DNA of 64,000 nt. It comes from Eutreptiella sp. 'Long Island Sound 2002' (taxonomy: Eukaryota; Euglenozoa; Euglenophyceae; Eutreptiales; Eutreptiaceae). The notes below the pieces were generated by a model. That model was given only the letters and a program-made list of their open reading frames with translations, was not told where the DNA came from and made no database searches. The stretch spans positions 35,730,912-35,794,911 of the forward strand of contig OZ038389.1 of the NCBI GenBank assembly GCA_964036045.1. Reading direction: 5' to 3'. Shown here piece after piece: positions 56,391 to 64,000 of this stretch (its first letter is position 1; the number at the start of each line of letters is the position of its first letter). Position numbers and translations under genes: made by a program.

Positions 56391-57158
56391 TCAGAACTCC
56401 GCGGGACAGGTCACCTCGAACCCCTTGTTCCGCAATTTGCGGGCCATCCTCATGAAACGGCTTCTCTTCTTGGCGTTGCCGTCGTCACCACCTTCATGCT
56501 CACGCTTGGCTCCTTGTTCTTGCTGGGCCTGCGTCTGTGAGCGTGTGGTAGGTCCAGACTGCCCTCCAGAGGGCTCGGAGTTCCCCCCTGGATTAGGGTT
56601 GGGGTTACCTCCGTTCTTGTCCTTGTTCTTGTTGTCGTTCTTGCGATTAGCGCCTCCTCCTCGTCCGCCTTGACCCTTGTCTTGACCACCTTGACCACGT
56701 CCTTTCGACTTGCCCTTGCCGGAGTCGTTGCCTTTGGCCTTGCCTCCACCTTTGCCTGAGCTTTTGCCGGGATCTTCCCCCTTAAACTTCGCCGATAGGC
56801 GTTGCTTATGGTAGCACTCGTCCTCATAGTGCTTCCGCTTACCGCAGAATGCACACGTGATGGTGCAGCGGTAATGATCCGGCATCTTCACCTTGGCGCC
56901 GGTGATCTTTTCCTGCTGCTTCCCCTGGACAACAAAGCAGTCTCGCTGCTCGCAGTCGGAGGCATGCTGCAGGTGGCCCTGTTCATCTCTGGCATCACAC
57001 CAGAATAGCTCCTTCACGTTCTCCATTAGGCGGGCGTGGGCGTGTTTGGGGGTAGTCCCCTGCCCAGGTCGGGACCCTTGGTACCCTTTGCCTCCAGAAC
57101 CTCCACCACCAGGACGGTAGTGGTTCAGGTGTTGGTCGCTCTCCTTCTCCAGCGCCAT
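56391..57158 (-). CDS. element A nucleocapsid-like ORF with CCHC zinc knuckle (255 codons)
   Basis: Starts at the ATG directly after the gag TAG, in the same frame. It contains a CCHC zinc knuckle (CAFCGKRKHYEDEC, C-x2-C-x4-H-x4-C, residues ~101-114). A long Gly/Lys/Asp/Asn-rich basic tail follows (GKGGGKAKGNDSGKGKSKGR and similar), then a basic segment KKRSRFMRMARKLRNK. It would bind genomic RNA in the particle. It ends EVTCPAEF, TGA (56393-56391) followed by CGG GGA, then pol in the same frame. It may be made by stop-codon readthrough from gag or by reinitiation at the adjoining ATG. Confidence 0.88.
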   Translation of the reverse strand: MALEKESDQHLNHYRPGGGGSGGKGYQGSRPGQGTTPKHAHARLMENVKELFWCDARDEQGHLQHASDCEQRDCFVVQGKQQEKITGAKVKMPDHYRCTITCAFCGKRKHYEDECYHKQRLSAKFKGEDPGKSSGKGGGKAKGNDSGKGKSKGRGQGGQDKGQGGRGGGANRKNDNKNKDKNGGNPNPNPGGNSEPSGGQSGPTTRSQTQAQQEQGAKREHEGGDDGNAKKRSRFMRMARKLRNKGFEVTCPAEF

Positions 57159-57710
57159 CTACAGGAGCAGCACGCATAGATCCTCGTAGCGGAGGGATCT
57201 AGCCTTGCGCTCAGCCGTCAGACGGCACTCGTCCCATAGCTCACGGGGGAGCTTGGAGCACAACCAAAACAGCAGGTCGTCGCTGCTGTAGGAACCGGGC
57301 GTCAGTCGCCCAGCCCAGTGGTCCAGGTCCGCCAACAGCTCGGAGACCCTGCCGGGTTTCGGGTTGTTCGGCAGCACGGGCAGGTTCTGGATCTCGGCCC
57401 TGATGGAGAGGTCGGTCTCGTAGGTTGGGTACTGCCTCTCCAGGGCAACCAACACGTCGGCAAAGGTGGCGGAGTTGGTGACGATCTGCCTGACCTGCTT
57501 CTCCAGGTACTTCGTCTTGCAGCACTGCAGGAGCAGGTCGCACTTCACTCGCCCACTCGCGTGGGTTTGGCCGGTCAGTCGTAGGAACCGGCCAAAGTTC
57601 TCAGCGAACTCGCTGAGGTCCTTGCCTGTGAATTCAGGCAGGTTCACCACTATCTTGGAGGTGGCAATAGCCTTCGCCTCCTGAGCTCGGCGTCCTTCAG
57701 GGCGTCGGGT

Positions 57711-57742
<32 letters not shown>

Positions 57743-58895
57743 CCTTGGAGTCCTCGGGGTCCTCAGGGTCTTCGTCATCCGATGGCGAAGAAGAAGTCAT
57801 CGAAGGCGGCCCATCATCGGAGGGGTCTCCGCCTAGATCACTGGAGCCATAAGGCTCCACGTCCACCATAGCCCTTAGGGCTGTCAGCCCCAGCTGGTCC
57901 AGCTCGGCCCTCGTCGAGTTCGTCACATGACTGTAGGGCGGCTGGGCTGTCCTCGGGACGAATGGGTCTCTTGGTACTGCTGCAGGAGTCGGCATCGGTC
58001 GGCTCCTCAGGCTCCCCAGGGTATTCGTCAACCCTGCCGCCAGGTGGTTAGCCTGTACTCGGTGGGGTGACATCCCCACTGTCGTAGGTGACGCATGGGA
58101 CGGGATCATCAGGGGCTGCAGTTTCTCCCTGATCTCTTGCGTGAGGTCGCTCACGATCTTCGAAGTGGCTCCTTGGAGCACCTCGTTGATCTCCGACCGC
58201 GTCAGGGACCTGTTGGAGGATCTTCCCGATCCTCTACTCCTGCCTCCCAGAGACTCTGGTCCTCTCCTCAACCCACTCAGGGGTGCATACCCAGGTGTAC
58301 ACCCAGGAGCATACCCAGGAACTTCCATGTAGGTTCCCGTGGCGTGGAGTGGATGGGGATGGTCAGCCGCATACCAACGCGGCGCAGAGCTGGAAGCCAC
58401 CGGCTCACTGGCAGTAGTTGCCTCAAGGAGCGCAGTGGTAGGTGGGCCCATGCCATAGGCGGGGTAGTGAGGCATGCCAGTAAAGCCTGTGCCCTCTGCC
58501 ATAGGCTGGTTGGTTGTGGAAGTGGATGTAGCGGCGGCTGGGTGTGTGGTGGTTATGGGAGAGGGTGATGCTTGGAGGCCAGAAGCGCTTGGTGCGCCTT
58601 CGAAGGTAGGGACATCCGTCGGGTCTTGCCCTTGCTCCTCTCCTTCGTCTGCTCCTTCTCCAGCATCCTTCTCGCTCTCGTTTCCTCTCTTCCTCTTCAC
58701 AGGCTGAGGCTGAGAGACCATTTCCTTCACCGACAGGGCCCCAAAGGCCGTCTGGAGGCCATCCAAGGAGTCCTCCGCCGTATCCATTGGCCCATGTAAG
58801 GGCTCCACCGAAGGTACAGCGTCAGGCGCCGGCCTTGCCGGTGTCTCTGGCGCTGGCGCTGTGTTCACCTCGGCGTCCACTCTTCCTGGATCCAT
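57159..58895 (-). CDS. element A gag (capsid) polyprotein, 578 codons
   Basis: Begins MDPGRVDAEVNTAPAPETPA, about 100 nt after the PBS. The N-terminal half is low-complexity (Pro/Ser/Thr/Ala-rich, with PGYAPGCTPGYAP repeats near residues 190-205), followed by an acidic stretch and a run of ten or more lysines (about residues 390-400) before the capsid-like domain. The latter (~410-575) has Retrotrans_gag-like helices: LPEFTGKDLSEFAENFGRFL, CDLLLQCCKTKYLEKQVRQI and LLFWLCSKLPRELWDECRL. It ends SLRYEDLCVLLL and TAG at 57161-57159, with ATG GCG of the next ORF following at once in the same frame. Confidence 0.9.
57712..57742 (-). repeat. (AAG)n tract encoding poly-lysine in element A gag
   Basis: An uninterrupted cttctt run on the plus strand gives about ten consecutive lysines (GKKKKKKKKKKTRR) in gag. 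It may be slippage-prone. Confidence 0.85.
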
Positions 58896-58980
58896 CTTAA
58901 TCCACCCTTCTGCTTATGTTTGCCTGCTCGGAGCACTGGTTGTACGGCGCGGGGTCGCTGCCGGTGCACAGAGACAGGCT

Positions 58981-58994
58981 GCCTCTTGCTACCA
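58981..58994 (-). other. element A primer binding site
   Basis: TGGTAGCAAGAGGC on the minus strand at the inner edge of the 5' LTR. It begins TGG as required for pairing to tRNA CCA, and equals element B's TGGTAGCAGAGG except for one extra A. The first T is also the last LTR base. Confidence 0.8.
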
Positions 58995-59810
58995 GAAAAG
59001 TTTATAGTGTTTTCAGCACTGTGTTTTTGCTTCTCCTGCTGCTTGTTGTTGCTGTAGGGTGTCCTGCTGCTGGTTTTGGATGATGAAAAGCTTTTATTTG
59101 TTGAAATACAGTAAAGCCAACTCAATCCAGGATAGCCCAAGCCAACAGTATGCAAAGAGAAGGTAATTCAGGATCAAAGCATGAAGGGCTGCAGTGAAAA
59201 CAGTGAAAGATGATTAGGTATTCACAGAAACTGCAACTCAGGATACAAATGAATGCATATTCACAGAGATAGCTGAAATGTTTTGGGAAAAGAGTTACAA
59301 AACTGCCTCAGGATCACTCTCTCTCCATAGTGCCATCTTAGGAGATGTGCACTCTTTGTTTTGGCTCCCATATGTGCTGAGGTGGCATGGTATGTGGCGA
59401 TGAGGTCACTGCCATGTCACATGGGATCTTCCTACTCAGTTGGGATCTTCCTACTTAGTTAGGCTGACCAGGAATTGAACCCAGGACCTCTGAAAAAGAG
59501 GTGCCTAACCCCCTATGGTGCATACCACTAGGGCAGATAAGTATTCATGGAAAAACATAGATAAATTCATAGGCTCTACCTTAGGTATGTCAGTGCTCAG
59601 TCAACTCAGGAAAAGATGTTTTACTTCTGATTGAAAGGGGATTAAGGGGTCCACTCCATATCCTGATTGGGTGTTTGGTTCCATAGGTCAAAATGTGTTA
59701 TCACCACTTTTGGCTGGACCAATACTAAGATAAAAATGCATGGATGTTCAGTGCATCTCTAATACAACTAGAGTATGTCCTAAAGCAATGGAAAAGCACT
59801 TTTTCTTACT
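58994..59810 (-). repeat. element A 5' LTR (817 bp)
   Basis: Nearly identical to 48374-49190; differences seen at gagttac versus gagttag and ctgaaaaag versus ctcaaaaag. It includes the second tRNA-like copy at 59463-59537 (minus). Confidence 0.95.
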
Positions 59811-60201
59811 ACCCGCCAGGACCTCCAGGATTTTTGTTTCCACCGGAGGGGGTCGGATTCCCTTTTCCAGCCTTACCACCATGCACCTGTCTGTCATTCC
59901 TGTCTGAATTCTGCGGATTACTGATATTTTCACCAATCACCTTGTGATCGTAAGGAGACCATCGGTGATTACCAGTAGAATGCGTCTTAGCTCCGTTCGT
60001 AGAACCTAAAAGAAGGCAGATGCTACAGTGATCCTGAACATTCCGGGTGTCATTCACCTTTTTGTTGCCCTTTTGGGCCCCATTTTGGGTGTTTTGCTGG
60101 GTATTCTTGTTTCCCCCAAGACCCTCATGGAAATTCTGATTGGCGGCATCGGCGAGCCGCTCAACCTCCTCCCAGAGTTCTTTCGGGGTGAACGAAAACA
60201 C
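59811..60201 (-). CDS. element B nucleocapsid, N-terminal part with CCHH zinc-finger-like motif
   Basis: Continues the gag frame after the TAG at 60204-60202 (TAG GTG context). The first residues (FTPKELWEEVERLADAANQN) look like the end of a helical capsid or linker. A C-x2-C-x11-H-x4-H pattern (CSIC ... THSTGNH) could bind zinc in place of the usual CCHC knuckle. A Gly/Asn/Lys-rich tail (GGNKNPGGPGG) is cut by element A at 59810. The C-terminal part continues in frame at 48368. Confidence 0.78.
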
Positions 60202-62415
60202 CTAGTTTTTGGCCTTCAGGCGATGGCCATGGAAGCTTACTCCCCTGTTGAGGACTTGGACAAACAAGTCCCGATCCTCGTGTTCATTAAACTTGATTTT
60301 CCACGTCTCCTCAGTGAATTTCACCTTGGAGAAGGACGTGGGGGAGCACTTTTGAAGTGCCTCCCTGGCGAAGAACCTGTTGGCAGAGGCATCGAAGCCT
60401 TCCACCTCCGCCCACCAGGTCTTGACCTTTTCTTCGGACTGTTTATTCCGAAAGGTGGCGGCAGTTTCTGAGGGGATCTTGTCAAAAATCAGATTTTTCA
60501 GCTCGGCACTAGAAAATGTTTCGCCTGAATGTTCAGATTCTTCCACTAAATTCCAGAAGCGCTGTTTTTTGTCTTGCACTTCGTGCAAGATTAATCGCGA
60601 GAATGAAGGAAAATTCTTCAACATTTGGTGGTAGTGGTCCTCTGGCAGCCGGGATCCACGTACCTCCAACTGTTCCCACACCTCATCAAAGGTAAGGGGG
60701 GAACTTGTATCCTCGCGATCACTCCAGGTCCTGAGCCAAGTGTTGGCCGGCGCTCCCTCAAGGCAATCCAAGAGGGCCATCAGGAACTGATCATCTTGGA
60801 GTTTTTGAGTCTTAACCCACAGTTTAAATTCCCGTTGGAACTGAGGCCAACGTCGGGGGTTCCCATTATACTTCGGTTGCTTGGCAACCTGACGAAGTCG
60901 CAAGGAAGTAGGATTAAGAAGCGAATCCAGCCCAACACCGGCCGTAATGGCAGACACCTTGGCGGCATCATTCGCCACACCAGCTCCGGCGAGGGTCTGG
61001 GCGAGCAACAGCTGGGCTAAGGTATTGGAATCAGCAGCAGGAGGGGCAGTACGGGAGGCAGTTCGCTTGGCATTCTGAGCCTCAGTCCTAGCCTTCGCCG
61101 TCCTACTCTCAAAACGAGAGATTTTAACCCTTTCCTTTAGCTTGGTCCTGCTGATCCTTGCATCGGTGGTCCTGGAGTCCACCGAAGGAGCAATTGAAAA
61201 AATTTCTGTCGCCTCCTCCGACGGCTCTGTTGCTTGTTCCACCGATGAGGCGCCCTCAGACCGCATGTGCGTCTTGAAAAGATTTTTTATTCCCAGCGTT
61301 TCAATGATGAGGTGCATTTGATCTTTGAGCTGTTGGAGCTCAGCATCTCGCTGGAATCTGCAGGAGCAGTCGGCAGGACAGTACATGCCGTGTCCTGAAG
61401 GGCCTGAGCAGGCTGTCGGACCGCTGATCTCGGTGTTCCGCAGCCAGGAGTCCACTTGGGGAGCTCCTTCAGCCCTAATTTCCAGGCTTGCCTGCCTGGC
61501 CGCCTCTAAAATTCCCTCCTCAACCGCGGCGGCTAGATCGTCGCGGATGGAAACAGGGGGATGAGGGGCGGAGGGCCCGGGAACAGGTGCCTTGGCCTTC
61601 TCCTTCGGGAAGGGGCTTGCCTCCCAGATCTGCAAAAAAATGGCAAAAGAGTCATCTTCTTGAGAACGCCACCACATCCTGGTGTTAATTTCGTTCTGAA
61701 GGAGGAAAAAATATTCAGATAAAAAATCAGAGGCGATTCTTTCTTGTTCGATCAGCTTAGACGACGCTAACCAACAAAGGGCCTCAAGGCTCTCAAGGTT
61801 ACGGGTCACTTCTAGGGACAAATGGTCGTCCCATTGTGCCCAAGAGGCTGGTCGATTATAGCTAGGTACCTCACCTGGACCACCCATCTCAATGTCGTTC
61901 AGATCGGCGTCCGTGGTCTCAAATGTTGGACATTGGTAAGGAATGTTGGTACCTGCCAGCTCCGTAAGGTCCACCGGAGCATTGCCATCGTCGTAGGCCG
62001 GCGGATTCCAGCTACTCGATGGCCAGTTTCGACTGGGATTAAGGTAATCTGGGTCTCCACAGCTGCTGATGTGCGCCCTTCTTGGGCAGCTTGGACTTGC
62101 GCAAGGCATTCCTTTCAAGGCCTCGTTCGCGCAGCACCAAGGCAGTGTAATCGTTACTTCTCCAGGAGCGGCGGGGTCTACGGGGCCGTACTGGGGAGCG
62201 AGCTGTGGAGCAGAGACCACTGAAGCAACATTCAGGTAGCCTCTGCTACCATGAAAGTGCTGCCCTGGGTCGTTGATGGTGCCGGAGGGCTCAGGGCCGG
62301 CAAGACCTGTGGGGCAGGCACGCGAGGAGTCGACCTGAACGCTGCTGTTGGGGGCAGAACCGGATACACGGACACCAACGGAGGCGAGAGCAGCAACAAC
62401 AGAAGCAAGATCCAT
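60202..62415 (-). CDS. element B gag (737 codons), starting inside the 5' LTR
   Basis: ATG at 62415-62413 lies within the 5' LTR. The first ~54 codons (MDLASVVAALASVGVRVSGS and following) are LTR-encoded; the ORF then reads through the PBS as HGSRGYL. The middle is low-complexity, with an EIRAEGAPQVDSWLR segment and a short cysteine cluster (PADCSC). The capsid-like region is near residues 525-735: KYNGNPRRWPQFQREFKLWV, LMALLDCLEGAPANTWLRTW, FDEVWEQLE and HYHQMLKNFPSF, matching Retrotrans_gag pattern. It ends GHRLKAKN then TAG with nucleocapsid continuing in frame. The next internal Met lies ~100 codons in, so a shorter product is possible. Confidence 0.85.
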   Translation of the reverse strand: MDLASVVAALASVGVRVSGSAPNSSVQVDSSRACPTGLAGPEPSGTINDPGQHFHGSRGYLNVASVVSAPQLAPQYGPVDPAAPGEVTITLPWCCANEALKGMPCASPSCPRRAHISSCGDPDYLNPSRNWPSSSWNPPAYDDGNAPVDLTELAGTNIPYQCPTFETTDADLNDIEMGGPGEVPSYNRPASWAQWDDHLSLEVTRNLESLEALCWLASSKLIEQERIASDFLSEYFFLLQNEINTRMWWRSQEDDSFAIFLQIWEASPFPKEKAKAPVPGPSAPHPPVSIRDDLAAAVEEGILEAARQASLEIRAEGAPQVDSWLRNTEISGPTACSGPSGHGMYCPADCSCRFQRDAELQQLKDQMHLIIETLGIKNLFKTHMRSEGASSVEQATEPSEEATEIFSIAPSVDSRTTDARISRTKLKERVKISRFESRTAKARTEAQNAKRTASRTAPPAADSNTLAQLLLAQTLAGAGVANDAAKVSAITAGVGLDSLLNPTSLRLRQVAKQPKYNGNPRRWPQFQREFKLWVKTQKLQDDQFLMALLDCLEGAPANTWLRTWSDREDTSSPLTFDEVWEQLEVRGSRLPEDHYHQMLKNFPSFSRLILHEVQDKKQRFWNLVEESEHSGETFSSAELKNLIFDKIPSETAATFRNKQSEEKVKTWWAEVEGFDASANRFFAREALQKCSPTSFSKVKFTEETWKIKFNEHEDRDLFVQVLNRGVSFHGHRLKAKN
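62240..62251 (-). other. element B primer binding site (initiator Met tRNA)
   Basis: TGGTAGCAGAGG on the minus strand directly after the 5' LTR. It is exactly complementary to the CCTCTGCTACCA 3' end known for animal-type initiator Met tRNA. It lies inside the gag ORF. Confidence 0.88.
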
Positions 62416-62783
62416 GCTGATTGTTATCCGGCAGAAAATCCCAGTCTATGAAGAAAAATGATGCGGATTATCCTAAGTACATCTGAGTGTCCATATCTGT
62501 CTGAAAAGATTTATATAAATCCGATTGTGAAAAAATATTTGGCTGATTTGGGTTCGGGCGCGCATCAGCGGCAATTGGCGATTCCAGGTAAATGATCGGA
62601 ACGCGACGGATTTACGATGAATGGACCGCGGAATCAGATCCGGCATATCAGAAATATATAGGTCTGATCCTGAGACTGAACTGCGAGGCGGTGATTCCGC
62701 CGAAGCAGAGAAAATGGCCAAAATGTAGCAATCTGGGGCAGATCTGTGAAAATCTGAGCAGATGGGGGTTAGCCGCACTTACA
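62252..62783 (-). repeat. element B 5' LTR (532 bp)
   Basis: TG...CA termini; TATATATT box on the minus strand at 62653-62660, about 240 nt upstream of the gag ATG. It differs from the 3' LTR at about six positions, five of them in the gag-coding part. Confidence 0.95.
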
Positions 62784-62788
62784 AGACC
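62784..62788. other. element B target-site duplication, right copy (agacc)
   Basis: Identical to 40370-40374; both copies touch the LTR ends. Confidence 0.95.
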
Positions 62789-62877
62789 ACTGCAGACCGC
62801 GCAATAACAAAAGAAGCGTAACGCCGTATGCACAAACACCAAACATACAAACATGCACCCACCAGACATATCTGACC

Positions 62878-64000
62878 TCATAGCTGTGAGTCGTACCTCT
62901 GACGATATTGTCCCACGCTCCTGACCTTTCGGATCTGGTGCACATTTGCAGTAAACACAGGGACAAACTGAGGAAGCTGAGCTCGCGCCCTTGCCGCTGC
63001 GCGCAATAACCTGAGCCACTCGTGCTCCTCCTGGGATTGAACCCGGTGCATCCCCGTCTGCCATCTGTGTACACAATCATGGAGGGTATGGGGTCTGGAG
63101 GCAATGAACCGTAAATCCGCTAACCTCAAATCGATTTTATGTTTTGCATTGTATTTGGCCCAGGTCTCGTTTATGTCGTGCATAAACGCCGACGCAGGCT
63201 GAAACTTTGTATCTGGGAAGCCTTTATATTTGACCTCCCACTGTATATGCCTATTCTTCCCCCTTCCGACCTTCGTGTGTCCCACTATGTCTTCGATGAT
63301 GTATTTTTCAGAGTCCACTAAGAACTCACTGTCTGTATAATAATGTAACAGCGGTTCCTTGCCATTTAGATCATGAGGGAGGAGATACCGTTTCAACTGC
63401 ATGCCATCCAGGATGACCTCACCGCGACTCATAGCAACCCTGTACTGACTGCGGCCTCTCCGTTCCAATATCTCCCCAGGCCCCTCCCACACACGATTTA
63501 GCTTGGAATTGTCCTGCTTTTTATGCCTTCTATACCACACCCTCTCGCCTGCCTGATATACATGCAGGGGATGCTCAGACTCAAACTGGGTGCGTAATTT
63601 CTTATGTATTTTAGTCAATGCATCCCGTACATGCAACCAGTCCTGTGTCAGTCGCTTAAAGATAGAAACAGCATCCTCCGAACCATGTTCCGGGATGACT
63701 GGCAGACAGTCACCGAACCCGATAGGGTTGCGCCCAAACACGAGCTGGTGCGCAGAGTACCCATGTACAGGGCCCGGCACGTCATTTGCTGTCCACGTGG
63801 CTAGCGGGAGTAGTTCCACCCAACGCTGTTTGGACGTTTGCTCCAAAAATTTACGTAACGAATCAACAATGACCTGTACAGCACGCTCTGCCCTGCCGTT
63901 TGACCGCGGTCTATATATAGGCGACTGCTTCATATCAATGCCACATAACTGGCATAGTGTTTGAAAAAATTTCGCAGTGACCAAATGGTCATGGTCTGAA
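62878..64000 (-). CDS. element D integrase C-terminal half with chromodomain (5' truncated by window edge)
   Basis: Open from the edge. It begins in the integrase core with SDHDHLVTAKFFQTLCQLCG (second catalytic Asp) and RPRSNGRAERAVQVIVDSL with the catalytic Glu. The post-core region (YQAGERVWYRRHKKQDNSKL, WEGPGEILERRGRSQYRV) follows, and then a chromodomain (IIEDIVGHTKVGRGKNRHIQ, VKYKGFPDTKFQPASAF). A C-terminal tail of about 100 residues follows to TGA-type termination at 62878. It is clearly different in sequence from elements A and B. The zinc finger, first Asp, RT and gag lie right of the window. Confidence 0.92.
   Translation of the reverse strand, partial: SDHDHLVTAKFFQTLCQLCGIDMKQSPIYRPRSNGRAERAVQVIVDSLRKFLEQTSKQRWVELLPLATWTANDVPGPVHGYSAHQLVFGRNPIGFGDCLPVIPEHGSEDAVSIFKRLTQDWLHVRDALTKIHKKLRTQFESEHPLHVYQAGERVWYRRHKKQDNSKLNRVWEGPGEILERRGRSQYRVAMSRGEVILDGMQLKRYLLPHDLNGKEPLLHYYTDSEFLVDSEKYIIEDIVGHTKVGRGKNRHIQWEVKYKGFPDTKFQPASAFMHDINETWAKYNAKHKIDLRLADLRFIASRPHTLHDCVHRWQTGMHRVQSQEEHEWLRLLRAAARARAQLPQFVPVFTANVHQIRKVRSVGQYRQRYDSQL

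Larger units (their letters stand above)
48374..59810 (-). mobile_element. element A: complete Ty3-like chromodomain LTR retrotransposon, 11.4 kb
   Basis: 817-bp LTRs (48374-49190; 58994-59810) with only about two differences seen, a perfect 5-bp TSD acccg, PBS TGGTAGCAAGAGGC at 58994-58981 and PPT ACAAGGGGGG at 49200-49191. Three ORFs (gag, nucleocapsid, pol) lie in a single frame on the minus strand, separated by one TAG and one TGA. All expected domains are present and long ORFs are intact, so the copy looks young. LTR termini are AG...CT, not TG...CA. It is nested in element B. Confidence 0.95.
40375..62783 (-). mobile_element. element B: Ty3-like chromodomain LTR retrotransposon, ~11 kb, split by element A
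   Basis: 532-bp LTRs (40375-40906, 62252-62783) with TG...CA termini, a perfect 5-bp TSD agacc (40370-40374; 62784-62788), a PBS TGGTAGCAGAGG next to the 5' LTR and a PPT GGAGGGGGAG next to the 3' LTR. Order on the minus strand is gag, nucleocapsid, protease, extra domain, RT-RNase H, integrase-chromodomain. LTRs differ at about 6 positions. Element A (48374-59810) sits in the nucleocapsid region; removing it and one TSD restores the frame. It carries in-frame stops at domain borders and two frameshifts in pol, so it is probably defective now. Confidence 0.93.
39551..64000 (-). mobile_element. element D: Ty3-like chromodomain LTR retrotransposon, partial and interrupted by element B
   Basis: The integrase-chromodomain ORF at the right edge (62878-64000), about 90 bp of noncoding DNA, the inserted element B (40375-62783, TSD agacc), then 40369-39561 and the PPT/LTR junction at 39551-39550 form one minus-strand element. 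Its gag, protease and RT and its 5' LTR lie right of the window. That 39.6-40.4 kb belongs to D is inferred from the shared TSD. Confidence 0.65.

Overview
The window is eukaryotic nuclear DNA. It has spliceosomal GT-AG introns, the C-terminus of the eukaryotic/archaeal 18S rRNA dimethylase DIMT1, a secreted methyltransferase split by a 5 kb intron, several families of LTR retrotransposons and large tandem repeats. A repeat-rich unicellular alga or other protist fits best; the lineage cannot be fixed from sequence alone.

Layout. 0-11.3 kb is the gene-bearing end: the DIMT1 3' end (+), about 4.8 kb of repeat-rich spacer with a candidate MITE, then a two-exon gene (+) for a signal-peptide/EGF-like/class I methyltransferase whose intron is full of microsatellites and a GC-rich minisatellite. 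11.3-17.3 kb shows no convincing gene. 17.3-34.3 kb is a decayed coding region. A minus-strand gene with a ParB/sulfiredoxin-like (GQHS) motif runs from 25.76 to 19.29 kb. Further decayed exons lie at 32.4-34.3 kb (-), with a diverged inverted relative at 17.3-18.9 kb (+). The introns here are 60-73 nt and each carries a near-perfect GCGCGAGGCCTCGCGC hairpin palindrome. Two LTR elements have landed in this region: element C (21.67-25.27 kb, +), inside an exon, and element E (26.19-32.31 kb, -), a tandem LTR-int-LTR-int-LTR-int-LTR array, beside a palindrome-bearing intron.

34.3-35.3 kb is empty spacer. 35.3-38.2 kb is a satellite of about 8.5 copies of a 333-bp unit. From 39.55 kb to the right edge lies a three-deep nest of Ty3-like chromodomain LTR retrotransposons, all on the minus strand. 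Element A (11.4 kb, TSD acccg, LTRs almost identical) is inserted in the nucleocapsid region of element B (TSD agacc). Element B is inserted downstream of the integrase of element D, whose 5' part lies beyond the window.

The most unusual signals are: (1) gag, nucleocapsid and pol in one reading frame separated by single stop codons in both A and B; (2) element B's gag ORF starting inside the LTR and reading through the primer binding site; (3) hairpin-bearing introns; (4) the tandem LTR array inside one target-site duplication; (5) an extra domain between protease and RT in A and B that resembles a DIRS-type domain; (6) tRNA-like B-box sequences in three of the elements. LTR boundaries rest on matched direct repeats, TSDs, PBS and PPT read by eye. 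Mismatch counts are also by eye.
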